Source of the DNA: Ophthalmolycus amberensis
Lineage: Eukaryota > Chordata > Actinopteri > Perciformes > Zoarcidae
NCBI GenBank assembly: GCA_024529925.1
Contig: JAFEUB010001068.1
Location: 490,001 to 554,000, forward strand
DNA length: 64,000 nt
Direction of reading: 5' to 3'
Position numbers and translations under genes: made by a program
Notes under the pieces: model-generated
Seen by the model: only the letters and a program-made list of their open reading frames with translations
What the model was told of the DNA's origin: nothing
The model's database searches: none
Shown: positions 25,953 through 39,300 of the stretch, piece by piece
How positions within the stretch are numbered: position 1 is the first letter of the stretch
Layout of the letters: each line of letters opens with the position of its first letter

Positions 25953-26767
25953 ATGTAAATTATGACATATAACTAGAGCATGTAATGCTAGCTGTACATT
26001 GAAAATGATTGCAGAAAATAAACTGTGCAAAACACAAATTTATGATACTTCAGCAAGATAATCTTCACAAATGAACATCACTTTTATGATTTTGAAAGCA
26101 TGGTTTAAGCTTCCTATTTAGCGTACAATGAAGCATATTCCTTATTAAGTTTCAAGCTATTGTTATCACTGTTGGTTATCGTTGGTGTTACATCACTCCT
26201 GAAAGATAACTGTATATTCACAGAAGTAAATACAGTGTTGGCTGCAGATTTTCAGTTTGCAGAACGTAGGAGAGACCAACTTTCCTTAGAAATGGTGATG
26301 GTCGACATTATTAGGTCATTGAAAGGTTCGAAGGGGAAATTAGTTTAAAAAAAGTTAATCAGCGCTAAGAGAATCAGACAGAAGTTAGTTTGTGAACAAT
26401 TGACCAGCCTGCAGTTAGTATTAGTTGCTATTGACTTCCAGGTCAGTCACCTGAGTGAGGAACAACTCTTCAACAACTGTTTTACTGATTCCCACGAGCC
26501 TTGTATTAATAATTCAGACTCATTGGGTCAGACCGTTGCGTCAGACATTTGACTTCCCTCCTGTCAGCCAATCAGATTCATCTCCTCCTTCCCACCCAGC
26601 CAATGAGCATGCTCCCTCCCTGACGCTAAAGAAGGAGCCTCCTCTGTAATGTAATGACACAACTCAATGTACATGGACGATACGAGTGTAATCGTATTCA
26701 TGAATATAAACAAACATAATATGTAAATGTACCACTAGCTTAGATCTAACTTCATACGATGACACAG

Positions 26768-26810
<43 letters not shown>

Positions 26811-28867
26811 AGCGTGAGCCTGAGTAATACATACGGTAACTGTGAGTGCTTGTTAAAGCTCAGTGCGTGTTGTATGTCGGGACACTTTTGCGGCCATGTG
26901 TTTTGTATTTGTATAATTTGTGTAACAAGAGATGCCTCAAGTTTAGTCTAACTTTGTAAAAAGTGTGTGTCACACCGAAGCACTGAGTATTATTACCCAC
27001 ACCTGCACTTGCTTTTTGTGGTCCGCTGGTGTTCGGTTTGTACCGTCTTCAATAAGAGACGCGTCGCTTCGTTTGCTGTATACTGTCACAGTGTCACTCG
27101 GTGGATGGAGGCGTAACGTCACGCCTCACAACAACTTAATGTTCAGCTCCTTTCTGTTTATGATAGAGAGCATCAAAGATCAAAACTGACAACGTTGTTA
27201 TGTGATGCAAACAACCTCATTAGTCCCTTCAGTCTTGTGTTTCAGTTTGAGTGAGATAAATTCATCTTTACATTTTTAACATATGTCATTTCACGCGCAA
27301 ATGTTCAGTTCTCATACCTGATGTGTTTGTATCCAGTGAAAGAAGTTTCACTGGATACTGGATTCTCGTTGGTGTGAGAAACACACGGGCATCGTAGCTT
27401 CTCAGAGGTGTTTTGGGTGTGTCGTCTTTCTATTTACATATTTTATCACATTTTCTTGACAAAAATATCTTTTAAATTGACAAACATCATGTAATACATG
27501 GCACTATTCAAACGGGATGATTTGTCTCTCGCCGTTGACTTCCGTACATATTTTTTTCCGAAATAAGATCCCACGTTGTTCAACCGAAGGGGGCGGGGCT
27601 TCACCTCTCTATGGACCAAGCTGCGTTATTTGCCGCCTGAGAACAGCTTGAAAATTCACCACATGGGTGCTTTTTAGCTGGCTAATGTTTTTTGCACTTC
27701 CTGAAAACAAAGACAAACTTAAGCTTGACACAACTAGAATGAACGTCTCGCAAATTGTTTGCAGTGCACGAATATTGTCACCCGTATAGTGTTTTGACTC
27801 ACAATGTTATCGCCATAGACTTGGTCAGGGGCGTCGTTAGGCCTATTTTAGGGGGGCTGAAGCCCCCCTAAAATGTTCTTCAGCCCCCCCAAATAATTTG
27901 GCATTATTGGCTTTAAAAAACAAAAAACAAAAATTCTTTTTTTTGGTGATGTCATTAAATGAAACTATTGTTTCTCACATGGACAAGGTATTTATAACTC
28001 TAACATGGTACATCTGTGTGTGCGTTCTGGTTTGTATGTTTTCTCCCCCTTCAAATTACAATCCAATAGCCATCATCATACTGAACGATATAAAGTTGAC
28101 ATTGTCAGGTCCATTCTCCATCCATTGTGTGCGGTCCTTTTAAGAATTAGGATTTGGGAGTGACGCGGATATGAAAGCTAGTTTATCCGTCTTTCCTTTA
28201 CAAGCAGGAAAATTATTTGTCTCTATTTGAGAAAAGTTCATATTTGTGTTGTCAAATTTCACTATGACTCTGAAATTCTGTCTCTTGTGTTATCATATAC
28301 TGAATGCAAGCAAACCTACAGAGCAAAATCACATTATTTCTGATTGAAGCAATCTATGAACTGTCTGAAACAACTGATATACCCCAAATGGGTCCCAAAA
28401 AAAATTGCCGCGGCCTGTGCGCAATATCCAATTCAAAACGACTTAGACTAAATTCAATATTTACTCCTTAGATTTTATGTGCCAAAGATGGGATTGAACT
28501 GAAATACGATTGCTGTGGTTGTGTGAGGTGGAGTTAAACATGAAGTGATGCAGTGCATTAGTACTCAGAGCTGTTATGACACATGAATATGAACATGGAT
28601 ATCTTTTATTTTGACAGGGGGGGTCATATGTGCTCGGTTGTGCAATATAAATCTATTCTTCAACATTTCTCTATGATGTTCATGTAAATGTATATTCGTA
28701 CAGTCTGATGATTTTGCTTTTGTTCTCTTTTTTGTTTTCAATATTGTTAAGCTCCTAGAACAAAGACAATGTAATTATTTTTGTTACATAGAATAAAACA
28801 CATGGATGTCGAGAGTTGTTGCCGTCTCGTCTTGGCCCGAGTGCTTCCTATGATCGCATCTTCACGC

Positions 28868-28921
<54 letters not shown>
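25921..28921. repeat. (TG)n and (CA)n tracts in the hpcal4-nt5c1a interval
   Basis: (TG)n at 25921-25951, (TG)n at 26769-26808 and (CA)n at 28872-28921. They are separate tracts listed together. Confidence 0.9.
27826..27910. mobile_element. One-ended hAT-like terminus with perfect hairpin
   Basis: Begins CAGGGGCGTCGTTAGGCC, resembling hAT ends. It contains a perfect palindrome at 27846-27873 (two 13-bp arms TTTTAGGGGGGCT and its complement, 2-nt loop), followed by another run of seven C (CAGCCCCCCCAAA). No partner terminus was found downstream, so the far boundary is unknown. Confidence 0.45.
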
Positions 28922-28923
<2 letters not shown>

Positions 28924-30959
28924 CAGTGAGCCAAGAGTATGAGTCACCATCCAGCAATGATGTCACACTGCTGCAGTGATGTCACCAGTAACGCTGTTCT
29001 CATGGTAACCATGCTGAGGCCGCAAGGCAGGGAGACGAGCGCATGAACACACTGTCACGACTGCATTGAACAGGAATTTAATTTTGCCTCTGGTGTCTGT
29101 GGACGCTCACTTACTCAGCTGGAGAGCGATGGAGAAATAATTGAACACAATCAAGTGACTCGTGAAGATTAGGCTTTGCCTTTGTGACTCAATATGGCCG
29201 TTAACTGGGACGGAAACACCAACAGAGACTTTTTGTTCTGAATAGAAATGAAACCCCTCCTGTAGCTTTGTTAAAGGACAACGCCACTCAATTCAAGCTC
29301 TAATTTGAGTTATGTGTGTTGTTATAGAAGTCTAATAGGAGACCTCGGAAACACTGACAGCACTTCCATATCATGAAATATAAGTTGCTTAAAGGTTAAA
29401 GCTTGTATTAATTCATCAATATTTTACGTTTCACAGGTTTTCTACAATTCTAGGTCTTTGCTTTCTGGGTTCAGTTAATTATTAATTCCCCTGTTAAAAT
29501 GGCCATTTGGCAAAGCCGTTGCTTTCCATTGCCCCTTCCCCAGCCAGCCATCACGGATCAATACGAGTCTATTCTGAGCCTATTCTGTATCAGGCTTCAG
29601 CCCAGTGGCAAACCAAACATCACAAATGTGCCCACAAAGGCGGAGCGGTGGAGAAACAGTGAAGCACACTGCAGCAACAGAGGTCAAGCTGAAGAAGTGC
29701 AGTGTGCAAGAGCGGCCATCGGATGGGGCTGTAGGCTCAGCAGCACTCAGCGCTGACGTCCCGACAGCCTGCCGCATGCAAAGAGAGGCCGTGCACTTGT
29801 CAGTCGTATTTGGGGGGAAAGAGGATGACAGACATTCAACTGCAAAACAAACAACAAACACAACAAAGCACAGCAGCGTGGAACAACACTATCACAGCAA
29901 CAACAAGCACAACAGTTATTTTATACAACACTTAACGGGACTTGGCGCTCTGTAAAATACACAATAGCACTGTAAAAGTACAGTTAATCCTTAACAAAAC
30001 CAAACAAGGCTACAAACACACTACGACCCATCTCTGCCCAGACAACAGCCTCTTACTGGAGATTGCTTCGTGAGGGTTAATGTGTTTCTTCGAATTTCTA
30101 TCTATATTCGGGGACCGGAGCGCCACTGGTTTGGCGAGCTACGCGGCAAACAAATCTTCCGTATGACAGTGGGAATACATTTTTGGGGGAAAGTTAAGTT
30201 ATGGGACTTTCTCCCGTCTACAACTGGCAAATGTCGACTTGAATTCATCCAGCGAAGTAAAGACTGTAACCTAGGATATTTTTTTAAAGCATCAACGTCG
30301 CTACACCTTTCAGCAACCTGAGTCACATGAACGGCCCAGAGTCACGGTGAGCAGTGATTTATATAGCCTTGGTGACATCACGGCCGTGTGACGGGGACTT
30401 CCTGTGGCCCTCGTCCAATGAGACACCAGTGTTTGGTTTGACCCAAATCTCACACAGGTGAGATTTTGACGGCTGATGGGGGTTGGTGCGGTTAAACCTC
30501 TTTAGGCTTTTGAAATGCAACGCAGGCCTCTTCCTTGGTTTCAGCCACACGGTGAAGCCCCAACACCTTCCTGACATGAGCATCTGTTCTATGTCACAAA
30601 ACGAGTTTCTAAAACTAACTTGTGGTTTAAAGATAAATGAGCTTTGAATGCTACATTTGTATAAAACGTATACTCATTTCCTTCCAATTCAAACCACTAT
30701 AAATGACTAAAATCCTGAAAATGTATATTTCACCGTTCAGATACAAGTGAGTATAAGAACAAAAGATCTGTCAATTAAAATCACTTAAAAATTCTGCCGA
30801 TGTAAGGTTAAAAAACAAACAAAAACAGAAAGCATCGCCTGATTTCCCCTTCTTTCATAATCATCTCACTTATTTACAAAAAAAACCCCAAAAACAATTA
30901 TGATTACCCTCCAGATTAACTGCCTCATCACGAAAGCTATTTTTTGCTGTGTACTTATG

Positions 30960-31542
30960 TCCCATGAGCCTCTTGGGCAAATTGCACCATCAACAAGAGA
31001 CAGCGAGGGGATGTGTGGGGCGGAGCCATGCTGAATAAGGAAGCAGGGCTGTGATTGGCCAGTGGGAGGACGGGAGGGCAACGAGCGAAGCCAGGGAGCA
31101 GAGAGAGTGGGACAGAGAGGGGTGGGGAAGAGAGAGAGAGACATTCAGAGAGAGCAGCAGATGCAGCCTGCATCACACTTCCACATAGGACAGACTGCAC
31201 GTGTGACAGTGTGTTAGAGTGCTTATGAATGAGTGGCGGTGGAGCAGCAAACATCTTGCATGTCCTCTGGAATTGGACGCAGTGAGCAATAATCCTCTGA
31301 AGGGAAGGATACAGACAAGTGAAGAGGAGACAGAAGCTTCTGCTCTTCACACTTCAGCAAACCACTGTAGTGAGGCCGTCATCAATGGGAGTATCTCGAT
31401 AAATGCCACGGACTGCAGCGGGACATTTTGCTTGTTGAGCTTGTTGACTTTGCAGGAGGAGAAGATCGTGTCTTCATCAAAGGCCGAGGAGTCGGGAGAG
31501 GTTGGAGGGGCGCCCTTGGGACCAGAGAGAGGGTGATTCTCT
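30960..31542 (+). promoter_or_regulatory. Candidate nt5c1a promoter / 5' leader
   Basis: Moderately GC-rich sequence directly upstream of the first coding exon. It has an inverted CCAAT box (GTGATTGGCC near 31050), a GA-rich stretch at 31128-31160 and no obvious TATA box. A possible acceptor (GACTTTGCAG, AG at 31454-31455) suggests the coding exon may begin at 31456 with an untranslated exon further upstream. No transcript start can be read directly. Confidence 0.3.
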
Positions 31543-31698
31543 ATGGTGACGATGAGTCTGGACCCTGTGCAGGTGATGAGCGGACAGGTCAAGGAGCTCA
31601 AAGTGTCCCCTTCGTCCAACGGGGACAGCAGAGGATCATGGGAGGAGAAAGAAGAGTTTGCTCAGGACCACTTGGGCCTCACCACCATGACCAAACCA
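31543..31698 (+). CDS. nt5c1a: nt5c1a coding exon 1
   Basis: Up to 52 codons (MVTMSLDP to TTMTKP), ending at the donor GTAAGTC (GT at 31699-31700), phase 0. An in-frame TGA lies 9 nt before the first ATG, so the reading frame cannot start upstream in this exon. The N-terminus is poorly conserved in this family, and this is the least certain exon. Confidence 0.75.
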
Positions 31699-34600
31699 GT
31701 AAGTCTCACTGACCACATGCACCTCTGTCTGTGTTTGTTAACAATCTGGATTTATTTCATGCCAAAGCTAGAATGTCCAGCTCTCTTTACAGGACAACAA
31801 ATTCCTTTCCAAGATACTTCTGTCCTCCACTCGTCTATCCTTTTACTGCTTTCCAGCAAGTCTTTTTAAAGTCAGGTGTTTAGGTCGCAGCTTGAAGTGT
31901 AGCTCATGAATGGGGTTAGGCGGGTCAGATACTGTATGTTGAGTGTCTTGAGTTCTTTGAGGTCAGAGGGGTTTGCGTCAAACATCTCTTCTAAATGATG
32001 AATGGAATGGCAGACACAAGTTAAAAAAAAGAGATGAATGAGCAGAGGAGCCACAGAAATGCAGTTTTGTTTTTGAGAGTGGTCATTTACTTCCTTCAGA
32101 GCGCATTAATGAACATGACATTCATGATTTTAGAGGCTCAGCTAACGAGCTAACTTTTCTAATTAATTACAGTATTCGTCATAAAAGTAATGAATTCAGT
32201 CTGTATTTCAAAATATGAGTATGACACTAAACTCACAGCGGATTAATAAAAATATATAAATTCAATATTTTGCATGTAAATGATGTTCTGTAGGACTGGA
32301 GCGTACGTTTTTTGCTGTCAGATGTTTTTCAGTGGAAGTGACTTTAAATCTAATTTAGCTTACTGTCAATTTATAATGTGAACAATTTCACTACTTTCCG
32401 TATAGCTAAATTGAGTTTTTAACCCACCAGTAGGTCCAGAGTTTTCCAGCAGATTTACTTCTGAGAGACTTCTGAGACGTGAAAGTGCAGTTTGCAAAGG
32501 TTAATATGAATCCCAGCTGACATCAGTGGCCGGGTTTAGTGTTGTTTATCGCATTGCAAGACGTCAACATACTGTACAGGACACACCAGCGTTTCCAGGG
32601 ACTCAGGGGACAGCATGCTGAGCAGATTCATTGCAACTCGGTTCATACAACTGAACAGATGAGTGACAAAGTGTCAGAGGAAACGAAGACGAAAAGAGAG
32701 AAAGGTAAAAATAGAAAAACAACAAAGAGTGAGCAAAGCACTGAGCGAAGTGAGGGCAAGGTACTGAAGCTAAAAGCAGCTAAAATATGAGTAATCTCTG
32801 CTGCTTGAGGATTAGTGCGGCCACAGTGGTGTGTTTTCAGACTGTAAACATGCATTACATGACAGTTTTACTGCTTAAATCCATCCAAATATTACTGCTT
32901 GACAATGACGGTAAAAAAGTTATGGCCTAATGGACAGAGCCGACAGCAACTGCATGTGTAATTACATGGCAATATGACGGTTGTAACTGAGCACAGTGAA
33001 GGCAGAGATGATGTTCATGTTAGTCCAAAGTCCCATTAATATCAACACATTAAGCCTGGTGTTTTTTAGGATGATGCATACTGTATCTTTAAAGATAAAT
33101 TAAAAAAATGACTTTCCAAGCTTTTGATCTGCGTGAACATGTATCTCTTGCTAGATGCTACATATGTCCAAAAAGTAATTTATTGAGGTATTTTTACATT
33201 AAATCCCCAGTTTTTTCTATAGACTGCACATATGTTTAGTTGTAGCCTGATGGACACTAATGAAATGGAACAACATATGTTGGCTTATTATTTGCCTCAA
33301 AATTACTGTTTTACAGTAATTTTGGCATTTTTCTTTTCACGTTCATGGAAAATATGGGATATAAATGGAAGGTGTTGCATTACTTTAGTAAAGGGAGTTT
33401 TTACTCAACAACTCAGGCTTCATTAATTAAAAAAGAAAGGCATTAATTCACTACTTCTGTCTTTTCATTTTAATTTTCATAATTTTAATTAACATTAAAC
33501 AGCCAGGTCATTGTAATTAAGTAGCATTCATATTTAATTCAATTAGCCACCTCTTGTCTAGCCTACATTAAGTGAGGCCCAAGAATGGGAAATGACTCTG
33601 TAGGTCAACAACAGAGTAATTAATAGAATGAGTGGAAAGAAAGAACACTGCTTTTTCTTTCTTTTCAAAAAACAAACACACAAGCGCAAACATGTAAGGT
33701 GTTTGTATCATGGATTTATTAAGAGAACGGGATACAGCGCTGGAGGCGGGGCCAAATTCGTTGGTATGACGTTGCTCTGTGGCGCATGAAGCAAAAACAA
33801 AGTTTGACTTCCATGTCTAAAATTACCCAGATCTTCTGCCGATCTTCTGCATCGGCCCATAGAGCCGGCGGCTCGCAGCTAGCAGTGCTAACAACGTCAG
33901 CAGGGCTGACAGAGCTTATCAGCTGCAACAGCGCAGTGCAGATTGGCGGCCATGAGCTGGCCAATGGGGCACGCTCACATGCACTGTCATGCTCCAAATA
34001 TCGTGCATGGCCGACGTGGCTACATCAACAAAGCACAGAGACGCTCGTATTACAACAAACAAAGAGGGAGAACGACTTCATTCTCTGCTCAGGTCAACAT
34101 TACTCCACTATATCTTCACAGACACAATATCTGCTGCTATATGAATGCGCTGATCGTCATAGAGAAGCTTTAACTTTATCGTTATTTAGCTTTACTTTGT
34201 CGTGACAACAGTTCTATCTTCCTTCATGGTATCACAAGTACCATGATGAACATTTTAAAAGGCTTTCCTCAGAAATATGAGGATCAAAACAAGCTGGCAC
34301 TAATTAAGTACTTATATTGAATCTTATCAAAATCGCTCTGTTCAGGTTGATTCTTTTCCCTACAAGAAAAATTAATTAGCATTGCTGTTACTGGCAGAGT
34401 CACAGTCACCGTCCTGTGTTCCCATATCTGCCTGAATAGACTGCATCATCACTGGCCTTTTACATATCTATAAATATCAGCCCCCCCTCCCCCCCGTCAC
34501 TCTCTGCTCACACTTTAGCCTGTTTATTTTCCCCTCTCTTATGTTTCAGTCTGTTATCTGACACGTAAGAGAACACTTTCCTCTTTTATAATCTCAGATG

Positions 34601-36349
34601 GATGGCAGGGATGTCTCACAGCCTCAGATGTACAATGCTTAGACAGATGACTCATGGATCTGGGTTATGCACAAGCACCAGACCTGCTGATCTGGCAGAG
34701 CTCTGACAGGATTAATATCCAGGGTGGGGACGAGAAGAAGGGGAAGGTTCAACGACAATTTCCTTATTTTGTGCTTTATGTTGCTGTAATCCCCTGGTCC
34801 AACATAACATATACTAACAAGGCCCGTCTTCATTCCCAGCGGGTTTAAGTATATCTACTTGCCTAATCAATAAGTAGGAGATGATTATGGTAGCTGTGGG
34901 TTCCCCTTGCAGAGGAGCCTTGTGGTCGATGCTTTCCCAGTTGGTAAGAGGCTAACTGAGAGGGCAGGCTGTTAACACTACCAGTATCAAATCACAGCAA
35001 AGAACTGGCCTCTGGGATCACACCCGGACTGTGTGACACGTTATTCATAGAGTCAACCGACTCTAATGGATAAGCTGCACCAAAGGTCTCGTACATCTAT
35101 ACTGTGTGTGAGCAGTACTCTTAAAGAGACCTAAAGGTGCTAAATTCAAAATATTATAATACTATTTAAGTTTCTCTGTGCTTTTTGGAGGGATTGTCAA
35201 TGAAGCTTAGTTGTAGATAAGTGTTCTCTGAATAAATAAAAACAAACTGTCATTCTGCTAAGGTGACAGGGAGACGAACCCGGAAGGTGGAGGGAGGCGT
35301 GTTTTTTGTAAGTATGTCCCATCATCGTGAGGTTACCTAACGACTGTCACCACCGCTGTTTCACCTTCTCTTCACCTCCTCTGTGATGGATGTCAATGTG
35401 CCTGCATGATCACGGACACACCCGCTCTACTAACCAACAACCTGAGCCGATGCATCGTCACGTGTGCCGTCATGTTGATTCATGTTGTACTGGATGGTTA
35501 CAGGCTGGACTGAGCTAATGCACCAGAGAGCTGTGTTCTTATCACTTCAGCCACAGAGAGAGAAGACTCTTTGATTTGTGTTCTCGTGCTACTGGTTTTT
35601 AAATATTAGTTGACATATTATACTGAAAATAAAGACATTTTTAAAAAATTCTCCAAACCTTTGTGTAATGCACGCACTGCTCTCATTCGAGGGTTACAGC
35701 CAGTGTGCGAAATAACCAGTGGCAATCTGGGGGGCCCGTCGTCCAACACCGACTCCAACTCCGACCTTGGCTCGGCTTCTTCTCAGTGCCGTCCTGGTGT
35801 CCGTGAAGAGGAGAGACGATGTCCGGCTTTGTTTCCAGGTTCTCACGAAAGGCACTGGATCAGATTTGTCCAATGGGGGTCCATTTAGGTCCACAAAAAG
35901 CCAAGAAGACAGGCTCGCTTCGCGCAACCTGTTGCGTGTCTGCGTCAATTGCGGCCGAAAATCGTCTCTCACACTCATTATTCATGAATAGATGTTTTGC
36001 CCTTATAATAATGAAACTGCTGGGCATTAAGCTTTTAAAAGACATTTTAGTGACGACGACGCTCCAATTGTTTACAGTAAGCATGTATACGAGTGTTATC
36101 GTCTCATCAAATTGTACTTTTTAATCTGATTTAGAGCGTCATGATTAATCCTGTGTGTGTGTGTGTGTGTGTGTGTTAGCAGGTAAGTAGGTGACTTGTC
36201 AGCAGGCAGCGGTGTTGTGATGGAAGAAGGATAAATAGAGGGACAGTGAACAATTTCCCCTGTCCAGCCTGTGGCCTATTTACCAGCACGCAGCCATTGG
36301 GGCATGCACAAACATGCATGTGTTTTATTACACAGGTTTCTGCCCCAAT

Positions 36350-36384
<35 letters not shown>

Positions 36385-39300
36385 GGACATAGACACATAT
36401 TGACTCAAAATCATGCATTATCCATTGCTGTTATGTGCTTTTGACTTTTTGCACTATACACACTGTCAACATTGAGAATTGCAACAAAACAACCTGATTG
36501 AGGAAAAACCATCATGACAGAGCTTGAAAGAAGTCCACAAACTAAGTAAAACGTAAACAATTGAACTACACGCTAAACATGCATAGGTGTCAGACGCCAA
36601 GGAGAACTGACGGGAGTGAGAACGTGTTGGGCCAGACATGCAAAGTACTTCTTACCCACATGATTAGAGACGACACCGTTCTACTCACGATAGATCTCCA
36701 TTCGTACAGCTGACATTGTAAAGTAACAGCATTACAACAGATAACAGGCCTGACAGTAAGTGAAATGTATCATCAATTTTGCCCCACAGGCCTCTGACAC
36801 CTTTCAACTCTCTTCCCAATGTGTGTTTTCCGGTCATCAATGCTCGCTCATCCTCCCTTTTTTTCTGTTCTTCTTTATCCTATACCATTATCTATCTTGT
36901 TCTCATTTTTCTTTAGCCAAAGCCCGAGAACGCAGTGACCGTTGCGGTCTCTTCTCGGGTCTTGTTTCGGACCGAGCGGGAGCAGAAGGTGTTCGAGCAG
37001 AAAGGTGTCGAGGAGTATCTGAGATACCAAATCGAACACGAGAACGAACCCTTCGCCCCTGGACCCGCCTTCCCTTTCGTCAAGGTTAAAGTCACACAGA
37101 CATGCGCTCACGGACATAACACGTGCAGTACAGAGATTCATCTGACTGAGTATTGAAATGTTAGCTGACTGTTGCTGTATCCTGACAGGCTCTGGAGACG
37201 GTGAACGTTCGTCTGCGGGAACTGTACCCACAAAGTGAAGAGCTGTTTGACATCGTTCTGGTGACGTATAACCACGCCCACGTAGGAATCCGGCTCATCA
37301 ACACCATCAACCATCACAGTAAATTCAGATAAGAGATAATCATAAAGATGTGGCCCTCACTCACTATCGAATGATACGATGCGGCAGGCAGAACAGTGGG
37401 AACAGATCAGTATCTCACTCCCCATGAAACTGCACATGGATGTTGAATGCAAATGGAACAATACGTGAGAGAAAGATTTAAGAGATCACAACTATAAAGG
37501 CATTTACACACTGTGAATAAATAACTACACGGAAATGCAACAATTGCAGCACTTTTTCAATAAGAGATTGAAAATATTTCTCAGTCTGTCTGAGGTAAAC
37601 TGCCATATAGCCTAAAGTACTGTGAGACATTTTTGAGTTTCTGTTTTGTGAAATGCTTTGAGTGAACTTGAGTTCCCGCTGGTAAACAGCTACGCAGTGT
37701 TTTAGTCTGGTGCTTTTATTGTGAAAGGTCTGCGCTGTCTTTGTGAAGGTTTAAAGAAGTAATGAGGTTTGACATCTTGGCTCGGACTACCGAGCCTCCG
37801 AACAACGTGATTGGTTGATGCCTTTATTTATGGTGCGAATGCTCAGAAAAATGTACCTCGCTCTAAAAAAAATTGTTACGCTTTTTTACTGCATAAAATT
37901 TGCAGTTTCAAAACTAATACTGATGTCTGAATTAATCTCATGAAAAAAACGCCTCCTGTGTCTGAAGGCCTTGAGATGTTAAGACATTGACATAATTAGA
38001 CAGGATACTGGAGCTGATACAAAAAAAACAAAATGTGTGAACAGCTGACTGAAAGGGTCCTTCCCAGGGAAATGTCAGACCCTCAGACCCATCTTCCTCA
38101 CAGACCACTTCCTGTTCAGGCCGGGGTGAGTTTTATGTCCTTCGGGATTGTAAAACTAATCCAAGAGGCCCAAAACAAAAACAGGCCACAATGGAGCCAC
38201 CAAAGCTGCACGCTGCCTCCCAGATGCTTCCATGTTAGATCTCGCTGGTGGCTCTCTGCGTGAGGGGCCTTACCAATCTGACCTCTGACCTTTCCTACAC
38301 CGCGACAGGAAAACATGGCCTCTCTGATATCTCAGAGATAAGAGTTTGTTGAACATGCTGTGTCAACTAGCAAAGTGTCTCGACATGTGACAGAGTCATA
38401 AAAATGATTAAGAAAGAAACATGCACATGCTCCTTAGCTTTTCACCTTTGAAACTGAATGGGGGCACGTCAGACAAACATTCAAATAGAAATGTATCTCT
38501 CATCACCTGCTTGATATTTTTAACAGTTGCAGGATGAGGTATAAAGTTACTCATTGCATTTCGATGACTGGGGACAACTCTATAGTTACGCCATGGCTGT
38601 GAATGACAAGCATAAGTGGGCGCAGGCCATAACAAACAAGGGAGATTCACCATACGAACATTTAACAAAACCTGCTTCAATTCCACAAATTAAACCAAAT
38701 TAAAATGTTAACCGTATGAGTAAGGAAATCAGTGGTGTCAGTAGTGCGTGTGATGAATGAGTGGAGGATGTGTGCGGGTGTTGTAAAGGTGCAAAAAAAA
38801 ACATAATTAATAAAAATTAATTAATGCAACAAAACTAAACAGGAGAGAAGCGAAGCTGCAGCAGCAGCAGAATGCCGGGTCAGCCGGAGAGAAGCAAGCT
38901 GCCAGCTGCATGCAGTCTTAAAAAAGCTGGTGTTCTAACTATCACCTGCAGCAAGAGCACAGACTGGCCTCTGCGCAGGCACCTCTTGTCACCAATATCA
39001 CTGATGCTCGGTATATAACTGTAATGTTCTGGGTGGTTTTAATCACTGGCTGTAGAGCCCTCCTGTCCTGAGCTGTGCACAAACCATGACAATTTGTTAT
39101 GTTTCCAGTCAGCAGGCTTTCTGTTACTCCTGTGTTAAGGTTGACAAGAACTTGTCACAGGAACTTTGCCTTTTTGAGTTTCAGTAAGAAATACAGCCAC
39201 TTTTCCGCTTTCTCAAGCAGGGTGGCGATGTGTGATGATCATGTCAGCTTGTTAGTGGTGCTGATTCCCAGGAAACTGAAACTTTTCACCTGTTCCACTT

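Larger units (their letters stand above)
23781..30959. other. hpcal4-nt5c1a intergenic DNA
   Basis: No gene recognised. It contains microsatellites, a 28-G run, the one-ended hAT-like terminus at 27826 and two CCAAT motifs near 26560-26600 (GCCAATCAG and GCCAATGAG). The rest is plain AT-rich DNA without obvious structure. Confidence 0.6.

Noticed and set aside
35610..35991. Open frames around a GC-rich patch
   Set aside because: Two overlapping frames on the same strand and one opposite, none with a recognised domain; probably a repeat remnant inside nt5c1a intron 1.
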